Shown here piece by piece: positions 44,245-53,265 of a stretch of DNA of 64,000 bases. The notes beneath the pieces are model-generated. The model made no database searches and had not been told where the DNA came from. It worked only from the letters and a program-made list of their open reading frames with translations. Every line of letters starts with the position of its first letter. Position 1 is the stretch's first letter. This stretch comes from Mycobacterium interjectum (GTDB lineage: Bacteria; Actinomycetota; Actinomycetes; Mycobacteriales; Mycobacteriaceae): the NCBI GenBank assembly GCA_002102225.1, contig LQPB01000034.1:1-64000 (forward strand), given 5' to 3'. Position numbers and translations under genes: made by a program.

Positions 44245-45573
44245 TCACCGCGGTAGGTCGGCGCGGCCGGCCCCCAACGTGGTCCCGTTGGTCTCCGGCA
44301 GCAGGTAGGTGCACACCAGGCCGGCCACCACCAGCACGGCCAGCATCACGCCGATCGCCCAGCTGCCGTAGGTCGCCACCAGCGTCCCGGCCAGCAGCGG
44401 CGGAAGGGCCCCGCCGATGACGCCGGCGAGGTTGAGGGCCAGCGCCGACCCGCTGTAGCGGTAACGCGTGGCGAACAGCTCCGGAATGAAGGCCGCGGTG
44501 GGCCCGGACCCGATCGCACCCCCGACGGCCATGCCGACGACGGCGACCACGTACAGCGCCGGGTTGCGGGTGTTCAGCAACGGCATCACCACGAACGCCC
44601 ACGGCAAGAGCAGCGACCACCCCAACAGCATCAGCCGGCGGCGGCCGACCAGGTCGGACAGGGTGGCCGAGGCCGCGACCGTGGCGATGCTGACGAGCCC
44701 GGTCAACGCGCCCACCGACCAGATGAAGCCGCGCGTGTACCCGAGCTGCGAATTCGCGTAGATGAGCAGGTAGGTGTGACCCAGGTAGCCGAAACCGAAT
44801 CCGCCCAGCAGGCTGCCACCGGCCAGCAGGATCTCCCGGCGTTGCAGGCGCCACAGCTCTGCGAGCGGCGCCTTGGGGACCAGGTCGCGGGCCTTCTCCT
44901 CGGCGAACACCGGGGTCTCGTCGATGTTGAGCCGCACGTAGAGCGCGATGCCGATCAGCCCCGCGCTGAACAGGAACGGCAGCCGCCAGCCCCACTGCAT
45001 GAACGCGGCGCTCTTTTCCCCGATGCTGAAGTTGACGCCCAAAAAGGTCAGGCTGCTGAGCACGGCCGCGGTGCCGGCGCCGAGCAGGGTGAACATGCCG
45101 TAGCGGCCCCGCTTGCCGGCGGGCGCGTACTCGGCGCTCAGCAGCGCCGAGCCCGCCCATTCGCCGCCGACGGCGAACCCCTGCATGAGCCGCAACACGA
45201 TCAGGATCAGGGGGGCGGCCGCACCGATGGCGGCCGTGCTGGGCACCAGCCCGACGCTGACGGTCGACACGGCCATGATCAGCAGCGTGGCGATCAGCGT
45301 CTTCTTGCGGCCCAGCCGGTCGCCGAAGTACCCGAACACGGCGGCGCCCAGCGGCCGCGACAGGAACGCCGTCGCGAACGTCGCCATCGAGGCGACGGTG
45401 CCCAGCGTCGCACCGAGCCGCGGGAAGAACACCGTCGGGAAGACCAACGCCGCCGCGGTGCCGTAGATGAGGAAGTCGTAGTACTCGATCGCCGAGCCGA
45501 CCAGACACGCCGCCGCCACCCGCCTCATCGGTGTCGACGCGCGTCGGGCCGCAACCGTCGGCAGTTCCGTCAC
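44245..45573 (-). CDS. MFS metabolite:proton symporter (Rv1200-like)
   Basis: A 442-residue, 12-helix transporter of the metabolite:H+ symporter family (ProP/KgtP-like). The loop motif GYFGDRLGRKK between helices 2 and 3 and its weaker copy DLVGRRRLM are clear, as is the N-terminal VGSAIEYYDFLIYGTAAALV. The substrate is probably an organic acid or zwitterion, not determined. The frame stays open far upstream through the fadD36 region in a wrong phase; GTG 45573 (MTELPTVAARR) is the natural start. Confidence 0.9.
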   Translation of the reverse strand: MTELPTVAARRASTPMRRVAAACLVGSAIEYYDFLIYGTAAALVFPTVFFPRLGATLGTVASMATFATAFLSRPLGAAVFGYFGDRLGRKKTLIATLLIMAVSTVSVGLVPSTAAIGAAAPLILIVLRLMQGFAVGGEWAGSALLSAEYAPAGKRGRYGMFTLLGAGTAAVLSSLTFLGVNFSIGEKSAAFMQWGWRLPFLFSAGLIGIALYVRLNIDETPVFAEEKARDLVPKAPLAELWRLQRREILLAGGSLLGGFGFGYLGHTYLLIYANSQLGYTRGFIWSVGALTGLVSIATVAASATLSDLVGRRRLMLLGWSLLLPWAFVVMPLLNTRNPALYVVAVVGMAVGGAIGSGPTAAFIPELFATRYRYSGSALALNLAGVIGGALPPLLAGTLVATYGSWAIGVMLAVLVVAGLVCTYLLPETNGTTLGAGRADLPR

Positions 45574-45652
45574 GCCTACGACGGTAGGTGAAGGTTCGCC
45601 GTCTCGCTCGGCGGAAAAGCTGGCAATACGCTGCGTGTCACCGAAATGTGAC

Positions 45653-45716
45653 CCCCGCGAGCGTGCGTGCACTCCCCCGCGAGCGGGCGTGCACTCCCCC
45701 GCGAGCGTGCGTGTCT
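45653..45716. repeat. Three tandem 22-bp repeats
   Basis: Units start at 45653, 45675 and 45697, each reading CCCCGCGAGCG(T/G)GCGTG with CACTC after the first two. The third unit becomes the left arm of a hairpin (next entry). They lie between fadD36 and the MFS gene, both read leftward. The regular 22-bp period (about two helical turns) is notable. Confidence 0.85.
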
Positions 45717-45762
45717 GTACGGCGACATGCCGCAAAACGTGTACATATGCGCACGCTCGCGG
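45699..45762 (-). terminator. Candidate hairpin downstream of fadD36
   Basis: A 13-bp perfect inverted repeat, CCGCGAGCGTGCG (45699-45711) and CGCACGCTCGCGG (45750-45762), encloses a 38-nt loop that itself holds a TGTAC/GTACA pairing. It starts 24 bp beyond the fadD36 stop (45786, leftward transcription) and could end that transcript before the MFS gene. Confidence 0.5.
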
Positions 45763-45785
45763 ACAGGGACGGGCGGGCGCGGTGC

Positions 45786-47207
45786 TCAGCCCTCGGCGAG
45801 CAACTGCTTCTTGAGCACCTTGCCCATCGCGTTGCGCGGCAGCGCCTCCACCAGACGGACCTCCCGCGGCCGCTTGTGTATCGACAGCTCCTGGGCGACG
45901 TGGTTGATCAGGTCGTCGGCCCGCAGGTCGGACGAGCCGACGACGTAGGCGACGATGCGCTGGCCCAGGTCCTCGTCGGGCAGCCCGACGACGGCCGCCT
46001 CCTGCACGCCGGGGTGCCCCAGCAGGGACGTCTCGATCTCGCCCGCGCCGACGCGGTACCCGCCGGACTTGATCAGGTCCACCGACTCGCGTCCGACGAT
46101 GCGGTGCATGCCGGCGCCGTCGATCACCGCGACGTCGCCGGTGCGGTAGAAGCCGTTGGGCGCGAACGCCTCCGCGGTGGCCTCGGGCCGGTTCAGGTAG
46201 CCGTCGGACATCATCGGCCCGCGAACCTGAAGCCGCCCAACGGTTTCCCCGTCCTGCGGCACCGGGTTGTCGTTGTCGTCCAGCAGCCTGGTTTCCACGC
46301 CGGCGACGGGCAGGCCCACCCAGCCCGCGCGGCGCTCGCCGTCGGCCCGCGTCGAGATCGTGATCAGCGATTCCGAGGCGCCATAGCGTTCGATGGGCTG
46401 GTGCCCGGTGAGCTCGGCCAGCCGGTCGAACACCGGCACCGGCAGCGGCGCGCTCCCGGAGACCAGCAGCCGCGCCGGCCGCAGCGCCTCGGCCGCCGAG
46501 CCGTCGGCCACCACCCGCGACCACACGGTGGGAACCGCGAAAAACAGCGATCCGCCCCATTCCGAGCACGCTTGCGCGTACCCGGCCGGTGTCGGTCTTC
46601 CGGTGTGCACGAAGCGATTTCCGATCCGCAGCGACCCCAGCAGGCCCAGCACCAGCCCGTGCACGTGGAACAGCGGCAGGCCGTGCACCAGGACGTCGTC
46701 CGGCGTCCACTGCCAGGCCTCGGCCAGGGCGTCCAGGTCGGCGGCGACCGCGCGGCGGCTCAGCTGCACGCCCTTGGGCAGTCCGGTGGTGCCCGACGTG
46801 TAGATGATCATCGCGGTCGCGTCCGGCGACGGCTCGGGGTAGCGGTGCCAGGAACGGGCGTGCACTCGCACCGGGATGTGCGGCAGCCCGTCGGCATCCT
46901 CCGGCTCGGGGCCCAGCCAGGCCTCCGCGCCGGAGTCGGTGAGCATGTGCCGGCGCTCGGCCACACCGACATCCGAGGGCACCGGCACGAACGGCACCCC
47001 GGCGATCAAGCAACCGGTGACCGCCAGCACGGTGGATGCGCTCGGCGTGGCCAGCACCGCGACCCGGCCCGCGCCGCCGACCCGCTCGGCGACCGACGTT
47101 GCGGCGCCGACCAAGTCGCTGCGGCTGAGCGTGGCGCCGTCGATCCGCACTGCGTCGGGGATGTCGGTGGTGGTTACGACCGAGGGATTGAGCGACGCGA
47201 GCAGCAC
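45786..47207 (-). CDS. fadD36: Acyl-CoA synthetase FadD36
   Basis: A 473-residue ANL-superfamily adenylating enzyme, short like malonyl/methylmalonyl-CoA ligases. It has P-loop YTSGTTGLPKG, the ERYGASESL segment, YRTGDVAV and the C-terminal RESVDLIKSGGYRVGAGEIE plus catalytic Lys in PRNAMGKVLKK. The HGLPLFHVHGL segment resembles matB-type ligases. Start GTG 47207 (MLLASLNPSVV) agrees with Rv1193. It lies 22 bp after the alpha/beta hydrolase gene. Confidence 0.93.
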   Translation of the reverse strand: MLLASLNPSVVTTTDIPDAVRIDGATLSRSDLVGAATSVAERVGGAGRVAVLATPSASTVLAVTGCLIAGVPFVPVPSDVGVAERRHMLTDSGAEAWLGPEPEDADGLPHIPVRVHARSWHRYPEPSPDATAMIIYTSGTTGLPKGVQLSRRAVAADLDALAEAWQWTPDDVLVHGLPLFHVHGLVLGLLGSLRIGNRFVHTGRPTPAGYAQACSEWGGSLFFAVPTVWSRVVADGSAAEALRPARLLVSGSAPLPVPVFDRLAELTGHQPIERYGASESLITISTRADGERRAGWVGLPVAGVETRLLDDNDNPVPQDGETVGRLQVRGPMMSDGYLNRPEATAEAFAPNGFYRTGDVAVIDGAGMHRIVGRESVDLIKSGGYRVGAGEIETSLLGHPGVQEAAVVGLPDEDLGQRIVAYVVGSSDLRADDLINHVAQELSIHKRPREVRLVEALPRNAMGKVLKKQLLAEG

Positions 47208-47229
47208 GCCTGCAGGTTACCCGGCGGCG

Positions 47230-48138
47230 TCAGGCCTTATCGTCCCAGATCTTCGTCAGCGTCGACAGGATCTCCTCGCCGCGCCCCAGCCCCGCCAGGT
47301 GGCTTTCGCCGGGCAGCACGAACAGCTCGGCGTCGGGCAGCAGGGACACGACGTGCTCGCCGTGGGCGAACGGGACGATGTGGTCGCTGTCGCCGTGCCA
47401 CCACCGGACCGGGACCTTGACCTCGTCGAGCCGGAAACCCCAGTCGCGGGTGAACAGGATGATGTCGTTGAAGGGGGCCGCCAGTTGCTTGCGGCTGCCG
47501 TTGAGCAGGTCGTCGAGGAACATGGCGGCGAACTCGGGGCGGGTCAGCAGGCGCCGGTCGGCCTCCGGCGAAATCGCGGCATACAGATACAGCGCGGGGT
47601 TCGCGACCGGACGGATCATCCGGATCACCAGGCTCGCGCCGATGCGCAGCGGGTCGCCCCCCAGCCGCAGCAGCGGCGCCGCCCGCTTGCCCAGGTTCAT
47701 CAGGCCGCTGGTGATGCCCTCGTCGCCGAGGAACGGCGCGACGCCGCCGAGCACGCCGGCCGCCACTACCCGATCGGACAGCACCGCGGCCGCCGCGAGC
47801 GCGTACGGGCCGCCGCCGGAGAGGCCGATGACCGCCATCTTGTCGATGCCCAGCGTGTCCGCGATCGTCCCCAGGTCGTCGCCGAACGCGCGGATGTTCT
47901 CGTACCGGTGCGGCGTCGAGGATCCGATGCCCGGCCGGTCGATGCCGATCAGGCGGATGTTGTGCTGCTCGGCGTAGACCCGTGCCTCGATCGGGATCTG
48001 CCGGCGGGCGCCGGGAGTCCCGTGAAACCAGAAGAACGCGCGGCCCCACGGCGCGCCGAACTCGGCGAAACCGATTTGGCGGTCCTCCCCCACCGCGATG
48101 TTGCCTTCGAGCTTGGGGCGGGCGATCTCCATGGCCAT
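47230..48138 (-). CDS. Alpha/beta-fold hydrolase
   Basis: A 302-residue hydrolase: oxyanion loop FHGTPGARR, nucleophile elbow GLSGGGPYALA, an acid Asp in WHGDSDHIVP and the catalytic His in PGESHLAGL. No signal peptide. Substrate unknown. ATG 48138 or ATG 48132 may be used. A hydrolase of this type lies next to fadD36 in M. tuberculosis (Rv1191/Rv1192 region), so this is probably the last conserved gene before the inserted catabolic cluster. Confidence 0.88.
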   Translation of the reverse strand: MAMEIARPKLEGNIAVGEDRQIGFAEFGAPWGRAFFWFHGTPGARRQIPIEARVYAEQHNIRLIGIDRPGIGSSTPHRYENIRAFGDDLGTIADTLGIDKMAVIGLSGGGPYALAAAAVLSDRVVAAGVLGGVAPFLGDEGITSGLMNLGKRAAPLLRLGGDPLRIGASLVIRMIRPVANPALYLYAAISPEADRRLLTRPEFAAMFLDDLLNGSRKQLAAPFNDIILFTRDWGFRLDEVKVPVRWWHGDSDHIVPFAHGEHVVSLLPDAELFVLPGESHLAGLGRGEEILSTLTKIWDDKA

Positions 48139-48193
48139 GCCCCGAGCTTTGCATGTGGCGCGCCGATTACGAAAGGCTCACGGCCTAGCCGCG

Positions 48194-50416
48194 TCATGAC
48201 CCGAGCGGCCGCTCCCCGATGACCCGTTCGGCCCGCAGGGCGGCCAGCTCGCCGCCAGAAAGGCCCAGCCCGCGCAGGATCTCGTCGTTGTGCTGGCCCA
48301 GGGTCGGCGGGGCGCCGCGGTGGTGGTGCGCCGGCCCGGGGGTGATGCGAAACGGCCACCCGGGATAGCGGTGCGCTCCGGTGATGGGATGCACGAGCTC
48401 CTCGTAAAACCCGCGCGCGTCGAGCTGCGGTATGTCGTACATCCGGTCGCCGGTGACCACGCGCTCGACCGGGATACCCTGTGCCGCAAGGGTTTCCGTG
48501 ATCGTGGCCGGATCCTGCGTGCGGGTCCACGCGGCGACCATCTCGTCGAACGCGTCGTGGTCCACGTCCGGGTCCCCGGGCAGCGACAGCGCCACCCACG
48601 CGCCGTCCTCATTGGTCGGGTAGACGCCCTGCAGGTAGCCGCGCCGGCGGTTACCCTCCCGCGCTTGCACGACGCCGTTCATCGAGTACTCGATTACCGG
48701 TTCGGCGGTCACGGCGGCGGCGACCTCGATCTGGGCGATCTCGATCAGCTGCCCCTCCCCGGTGCGGCTCCGGTGCTCGAGCGCGGCCAGCAGCGCGACC
48801 CCGGCGTGCACGCCGACGACGGGATCGGCGGGCCCCTGCGGGTTGCACGGCGGCCCGTCCGCATACCCCGTGACCGCCGACATCCCCGCGGTCTGCTCGA
48901 AGTTCAGCGCCCACCCGACGTAATCGCGCCACGGGCCCTGCAACCCGAAACCCGGCATCCGGATCATGATCACGTCGGGCTTCAGCGCCGCCAGGGACGC
49001 GTAATCCAGACCGAACTGCTCCACCACTCGCGGCGAAAAGTTCTCCACGACCACGTCGGCCTGCGCGGCCAGCCGCCGGACGATTTCCAGGCCGCGCCGC
49101 GAGGTCAGGTCCAGCGTGAGGTCTTTCTTGTTGAGGTTGGTGGCCTGCCACAGGCCGCTTCGCTCGTACCAGTCGTCACCCTCGAAGGGAAACGCGCCGG
49201 AGTAGCGAAACCCGTCGGGCCGCTGGATCGACTCGACCTTGACGATGTCGGCGCCGAACGCGCCCAGGTAGCAGGTCAGATACGCGCCCGCCCAGAAGGT
49301 GGTCAGGTCGAGCACCTTCAGCTGGGCGAACGGAGCGGCCCCCGACGTCCGGTGGGGCAACGGATGATGTTGTACCGCAGGGCCTTTCGTCAGCCGGAAC
49401 GGCGATCCGGGGCGCTGGAAGCCTCCCCCTGTGCCGCTCCCGCCCACGATGAAGAACTCGCGCTTGGCGTATTGCGGACATTCCAGCACGGTGGCGCCGT
49501 CGTTGACCGGGGTGGCCGGAATCCGCAATGCCTGGCTCAGGTCGACGATCTCGGCGACGGTTTGTTTAGCCAGCAATGGCTCTGCGCGAGCGTAGAATTC
49601 GGTGCGCTCGGGGCCGCCCAACATGATCGGAATCTGCTGCTCACCGAACTCGGGCAGGCCCAGCATCGCGCACACGTCCAGCCAATGCTGGCCCGTCAGG
49701 CAGTTGATTCCCACCCAACCGTCGGCGGCGCGGACCACCCCCAGCATGGGAGCCCCCCGGGCGTTGGCAGGCAGGCCGAGGCCGAGCATCTTCTGCGCCA
49801 TCAGCATGGGATACGGCAGCGTCGACAGCAACGACTCGAATTCCGAAACATCGACCTGGACAACCTCACCGGATGCGCAACGCAGCGCGGTCAACGCGCC
49901 CAGCGCGCCGTAGGCACCCGCGACGTACTCGGCGATCCGGGCGCCGACCTGCACCGGCGGGCGGTCGGGATCGCGGGCGCTGACCCAGCCCGACGCCGCC
50001 TGCAGCGTCAGCGACGTGACCGGCCGGTCCCGCCACGGCCCGGACTGCCCGAACGCGGACATGCGGAGCAGCACCAGGTTTGGGTTGAGCTCGTTCAGGC
50101 CGTCGCGGTCGAACCCCCAGCCTTCCAGCGTTCCGGGCGGGAAGTTCTCGATGAGCAGGTGCGCACCCGCGATCAGCTCGCGGGCATCCGGAAACGCCGC
50201 AATTCGCTTGCCGGCGTTCAGGTATTGGAATAGCCCGCTACGTTCGGGATCGGAAACCCCGCGGGGAAACGGACCCCAGTAGTGCAGCGGATCTCCGCCC
50301 GGCGGCTCGAGCTTGGTGACCTCGGCACCGAGGTCGACGAAAAGCTTTGCCGCATAAGGGCCGGAGATCTCCTTGGTGATTTCGACGACGGACAGCCCCG
50401 CAAGGGGTCCGCTCAC
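48194..50416 (-). CDS. Double-domain family III CoA-transferase
   Basis: A 740-residue tandem fusion of two CaiB/Frc-type CoA-transferase domains (about 1-350 and 370-740), each starting with the family's DLTxxxAGxxxxxxLxxxGADVxKVE-like pattern. In the first half the catalytic Asp position is preserved (VQVDVSEFES); in the second the equivalent reads LIEIAQIE, with Glu in place of Asp. Such enzymes move CoA between carboxylic acids and can activate steroid or bile acids. Start GTG 50416 overlaps the aldehyde dehydrogenase stop by 4 bp. Upstream open frame to 51682 is antisense/out-of-phase noise. Confidence 0.88.
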   Translation of the reverse strand: MSGPLAGLSVVEITKEISGPYAAKLFVDLGAEVTKLEPPGGDPLHYWGPFPRGVSDPERSGLFQYLNAGKRIAAFPDARELIAGAHLLIENFPPGTLEGWGFDRDGLNELNPNLVLLRMSAFGQSGPWRDRPVTSLTLQAASGWVSARDPDRPPVQVGARIAEYVAGAYGALGALTALRCASGEVVQVDVSEFESLLSTLPYPMLMAQKMLGLGLPANARGAPMLGVVRAADGWVGINCLTGQHWLDVCAMLGLPEFGEQQIPIMLGGPERTEFYARAEPLLAKQTVAEIVDLSQALRIPATPVNDGATVLECPQYAKREFFIVGGSGTGGGFQRPGSPFRLTKGPAVQHHPLPHRTSGAAPFAQLKVLDLTTFWAGAYLTCYLGAFGADIVKVESIQRPDGFRYSGAFPFEGDDWYERSGLWQATNLNKKDLTLDLTSRRGLEIVRRLAAQADVVVENFSPRVVEQFGLDYASLAALKPDVIMIRMPGFGLQGPWRDYVGWALNFEQTAGMSAVTGYADGPPCNPQGPADPVVGVHAGVALLAALEHRSRTGEGQLIEIAQIEVAAAVTAEPVIEYSMNGVVQAREGNRRRGYLQGVYPTNEDGAWVALSLPGDPDVDHDAFDEMVAAWTRTQDPATITETLAAQGIPVERVVTGDRMYDIPQLDARGFYEELVHPITGAHRYPGWPFRITPGPAHHHRGAPPTLGQHNDEILRGLGLSGGELAALRAERVIGERPLGS

Positions 50417-51882
50417 GCGGGAACCCCGATCGCCATGGCCTCCATGTACTGGTACAGCCCGGCTATGCCGCCGCCCTCCCGCCCCAACCCGCTCAGCTTG
50501 AACCCGCCGAACGGCGCGCCGCCGGGACCGCATCCGTTGACGGCGACCTGGCCGGTGCGGATGCGTCGCGCGACGCCGACGGCACGGTCCACATCCCCGC
50601 CCCACACCGCTCCGGAAAGTCCGTACTGCGAGTTGTTCGCGATGGCGACCGCGTCGTCGTCGTCGCGGTAGCGCAGCACCGTCAACACCGGCCCGAACAC
50701 TTCCTCCTGGGCGATGGTCGAATCCGGATCGACACCGGTGAGAATCGTCGGCTCGAAATAGAACCCGACGTCCAGTCCCGCCGGGCGGCCACCACCGGTC
50801 GCAAGCCGGGCTCCGTCGTGGACCGCCCCGTCGACGTGCGCCTGGACCCGGTCCCGCTGCGCCGCGCTGATCAGCGGCCCCATCTGCACATCGGGGTCGG
50901 CGGGATCGCCGACCTTGACGTCGCGGGCCAGCGCCACGAGCCGGTCGACCACGTCGTCGTACAGCGAATCGGGAAGCAACATCCGGCTGTGCAGGATGCA
51001 GGCCTGCCCGGCGTGCAGCGAGCACGAGTCGAACAGCATCTGCCGCAACATCTCGTCGGTGACCTCGGTGTCGTCCAGGACGATGCTGGCCGACTTGCCG
51101 CCCAGTTCCAGCAGGATCCGCTTCATGGAGTCGCCCGCGGCGGACATGACTTGGCGCCCGACGACCGAACTGCCGGTGAAGCTCACCATGTCGATGCGCG
51201 GGTCGGTGGTGAGCAACCGGGCGGCCTCCAGCCCGGAGGGCGTCACGACGTTGACCACGCCGGGCGGGATGTCGGTCTCCTCGTCGATGATGCGCGCGAG
51301 TGCGAGCCCCGCGAGCGGGGTCAGCGGCGAGGGCTTGAGCACGACGGTGTTGCCCGCGGCCAGCGCGTGGTTGAGCTTCATGACGTTGAGGCAATGCGGG
51401 AAGTTCCACGGCGTCAGGACAGATACCACGCCCAGCGGCTGGTGAGACAGCAACGTGGTGCCGGCGCTCATCCCGGTCACCGCTTCCTCGCCCAGCTGTG
51501 CGGCGAGCTGGGCCGCGTGCATCGACATGTATCCGGCCCCGTCGATTTGCATCATCCGCTCGTTGGAAACGCAGCCCCACTCCGCCTGCGACAGCGCGAA
51601 GAAATCGTCGGCGTGCTTCAGCAGCGCCGCGCCGAGCTGATTGAGGCAGGCGGCCCGCTCCGCCGGGCCCGTGCGGCCCCACGGCCCGCTGTCGAAGGCC
51701 CGGCGCGCGGCGTCGATCGCCGCGCCGACCTGGGCGACGCTGGCGTCGGGCGCGGTGCCGATCGATCGTTCGGTGGCCGGATTGATGTCGTCGTAGCGGC
51801 CGTCCTCCGCTTCGACCCAGCCGCCATCGATGTAGAGCTGGTAGGTGTCGACAAGAGATCCCGGAGTTTGCAGATCGGTCAT
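50413..51882 (-). CDS. NAD-dependent aldehyde dehydrogenase
   Basis: A 489-residue ALDH oxidising an aldehyde to its acid. The Rossmann segment is VSFTGSSVVG, the general base Glu259 lies in LLELGGK and the nucleophile Cys295 in HAGQACILH. ATG 51882 (MTDLQTPGS) has GAGGAAG upstream and is preferred to the frame's first start at 51930. It is the first gene of a two-gene operon with the CoA-transferase, divergent from the P450 gene. Oxidation then CoA activation fits processing of a P450 product. Confidence 0.92.
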   Translation of the reverse strand: MTDLQTPGSLVDTYQLYIDGGWVEAEDGRYDDINPATERSIGTAPDASVAQVGAAIDAARRAFDSGPWGRTGPAERAACLNQLGAALLKHADDFFALSQAEWGCVSNERMMQIDGAGYMSMHAAQLAAQLGEEAVTGMSAGTTLLSHQPLGVVSVLTPWNFPHCLNVMKLNHALAAGNTVVLKPSPLTPLAGLALARIIDEETDIPPGVVNVVTPSGLEAARLLTTDPRIDMVSFTGSSVVGRQVMSAAGDSMKRILLELGGKSASIVLDDTEVTDEMLRQMLFDSCSLHAGQACILHSRMLLPDSLYDDVVDRLVALARDVKVGDPADPDVQMGPLISAAQRDRVQAHVDGAVHDGARLATGGGRPAGLDVGFYFEPTILTGVDPDSTIAQEEVFGPVLTVLRYRDDDDAVAIANNSQYGLSGAVWGGDVDRAVGVARRIRTGQVAVNGCGPGGAPFGGFKLSGLGREGGGIAGLYQYMEAMAIGVPA

Positions 51883-51997
51883 GCGCGCTTCCTCACCCGA
51901 ACGTCGGTCATCTAGAGAGCCAGTGTTCACCTACGGCCCCCCGGCGTCAATCACCAATCGAACGAATTCCTCGCTATTCCAGCGCGTTGGCTGCGCA

Positions 51998-52027
51998 TTG
52001 ACAGACATGGTCGGACCGGAGTAGACA
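51998..52027 (+). promoter_or_regulatory. Candidate promoter of the P450-led operon
   Basis: A consensus -35 TTGACA (51998-52003) is followed 18 bp later by TAGACA (52022-52027), a fair mycobacterial -10. Transcription would begin near 52034, just upstream of the inverted repeat at 52039 and 50 bp before the P450 start. Confidence 0.5.
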
Positions 52028-52038
52028 CAACGTCGCAA

Positions 52039-52059
52039 GACACATTGATGTGATGTGTC
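52039..52059. promoter_or_regulatory. Inverted-repeat operator candidate upstream of the P450 gene
   Basis: GACACAT-N7-ATGTGTC forms a perfect 7-bp-arm palindrome between the predicted transcription start and the GTG start at 52084. Size and place suit a TetR-family dimer, most simply the TetR protein encoded at the end of the same operon (59237). Binding is inferred. Confidence 0.5.
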
Positions 52060-52083
52060 GGATCCCCGTCAGGGAGGCTGGCC

Positions 52084-53265
52084 GTGCGGACTACCTTTCC
52101 GTTGCACTCCCCCGACTTCTACGCGGGCGATCCGTACCCGGCGTACCGGGAGCTGCGCGCGACGTCGCCGGTGTGCTGGAACGACGTGACCGACTTCTGG
52201 GCGCTGCTGAAGTACGAGGACATCCGCTTCGTATCGAGCAACCCGGGGCTGTTCTCGTCGACCAAGGGCATCAGCATCCCCGACCCGCAGCTGCCCAACC
52301 CGGTGCAGGAGGGCAACCTGATCTTCACCGACCCGCCGCGGCACCGGCAGATGCGCAAACTGATCAACTCGGGGTTCACCAGGCGGCGGGTGGCCGTGCT
52401 CGAGCCGAAGATCCGCGAGATCGTGCGCGGCATCCTCGACGACGTGGCACCCGACTCCGTGCACGAGTTCGCCGAGGAGATCGCCGCGCCGCTGCCCACC
52501 CGGATGATCGCCGAGTTGATCGGCGCCCCGCCCGACGACTGGGAGCAGTTCCGGGCGTGGTCGGACGCCGCCACCGGCAGCGCGGACCCGGAGATCGAAC
52601 TCGATCCCCTGGTGGCCATGGGGCAGCTTTTCGAGTACTTCCAGAAGCTGATCGCCCAGCGGCGCGTCGAGGCGCACGACGACCTGCTGTCGGTGCTGGC
52701 CGGCGCGGAGATCGACGGGGTCCGGCTCACCGACGAAGACCTGCTCAACTTCGCGTTCCTGCTGCTGGTCGCCGGCAACGAAACCACCCGCAATCTCATC
52801 GCTTTGGGAACGTTGGCGTTGATCGCCCACCCCGACCAGCGCCGCCTGCTGGTCGAGGATCGATCGCTGATCCCGGGCGCCGTCGAGGAGATGCTGCGCT
52901 GGAACAGCCCGGTGGTGCACATGGCGCGCACCGCGACGGCCGACGTCGAGATCCGCGGGCAGCGGATCGCAGCAGGCGACGTCGTCGTCATGCTGTACGG
53001 GTCGGCCAACCGCGACGAGGACATCTTCGGTCCCGACTCCGAGGAGTTCAAGGTGACCCGCCACCCGAATCCGCACATCGCGTTCGGCTGCGGCGAACAC
53101 TCTTGCGTCGGTGCGCAACTGGCCCGGTTGGAGGCCTCGGTGATGTTCGACGAGCTGCTGCGGCGCTTCCCCCGGCTGGAGCTGGTGGGCGAGGTCGACC
53201 GGATGCGCGCCACGATGGTGCCCGGAGTGAAGCGGATGCCGGTGCGGCTCGGGACGGCCGAGTGA
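52084..53265 (+). CDS. Cytochrome P450 (CYP125/142-like steroid hydroxylase group)
   Basis: A 393-residue soluble bacterial P450. The I-helix oxygen motif AGNETT is at 230-235, ExxR at 269-272, and the haem ligand Cys341 in FGCGEHSCVGAQLA. The C-terminal half resembles mycobacterial CYP125/CYP142-type sterol C26 hydroxylases, and the gene context copies cyp125 at the head of the igr operon; CYP family assignment is by eye. Start GTG 52084 follows GGGAGG. No ferredoxin gene is adjacent. It overlaps the next gene by 1 bp (TGATG). Confidence 0.92.
   Translation: MRTTFPLHSPDFYAGDPYPAYRELRATSPVCWNDVTDFWALLKYEDIRFVSSNPGLFSSTKGISIPDPQLPNPVQEGNLIFTDPPRHRQMRKLINSGFTRRRVAVLEPKIREIVRGILDDVAPDSVHEFAEEIAAPLPTRMIAELIGAPPDDWEQFRAWSDAATGSADPEIELDPLVAMGQLFEYFQKLIAQRRVEAHDDLLSVLAGAEIDGVRLTDEDLLNFAFLLLVAGNETTRNLIALGTLALIAHPDQRRLLVEDRSLIPGAVEEMLRWNSPVVHMARTATADVEIRGQRIAAGDVVVMLYGSANRDEDIFGPDSEEFKVTRHPNPHIAFGCGEHSCVGAQLARLEASVMFDELLRRFPRLELVGEVDRMRATMVPGVKRMPVRLGTAE

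Noticed and set aside
45653..45716. Tandem repeats considered as a CRISPR array
   Set aside because: Units are contiguous 22-mers without unique spacers and no cas genes are present.
45574..47013. Upstream extension of the MFS frame through fadD36
   Set aside because: The extension is a shifted frame of fadD36 on the same strand; the transporter has its own GTG start at 45573 with the expected N-terminus.
50417..51682. Upstream extension of the CoA-transferase frame
   Set aside because: It overlaps the aldehyde dehydrogenase gene in another frame and shows no CoA-transferase features; the GTGA overlap at 50413-50416 marks the real start.
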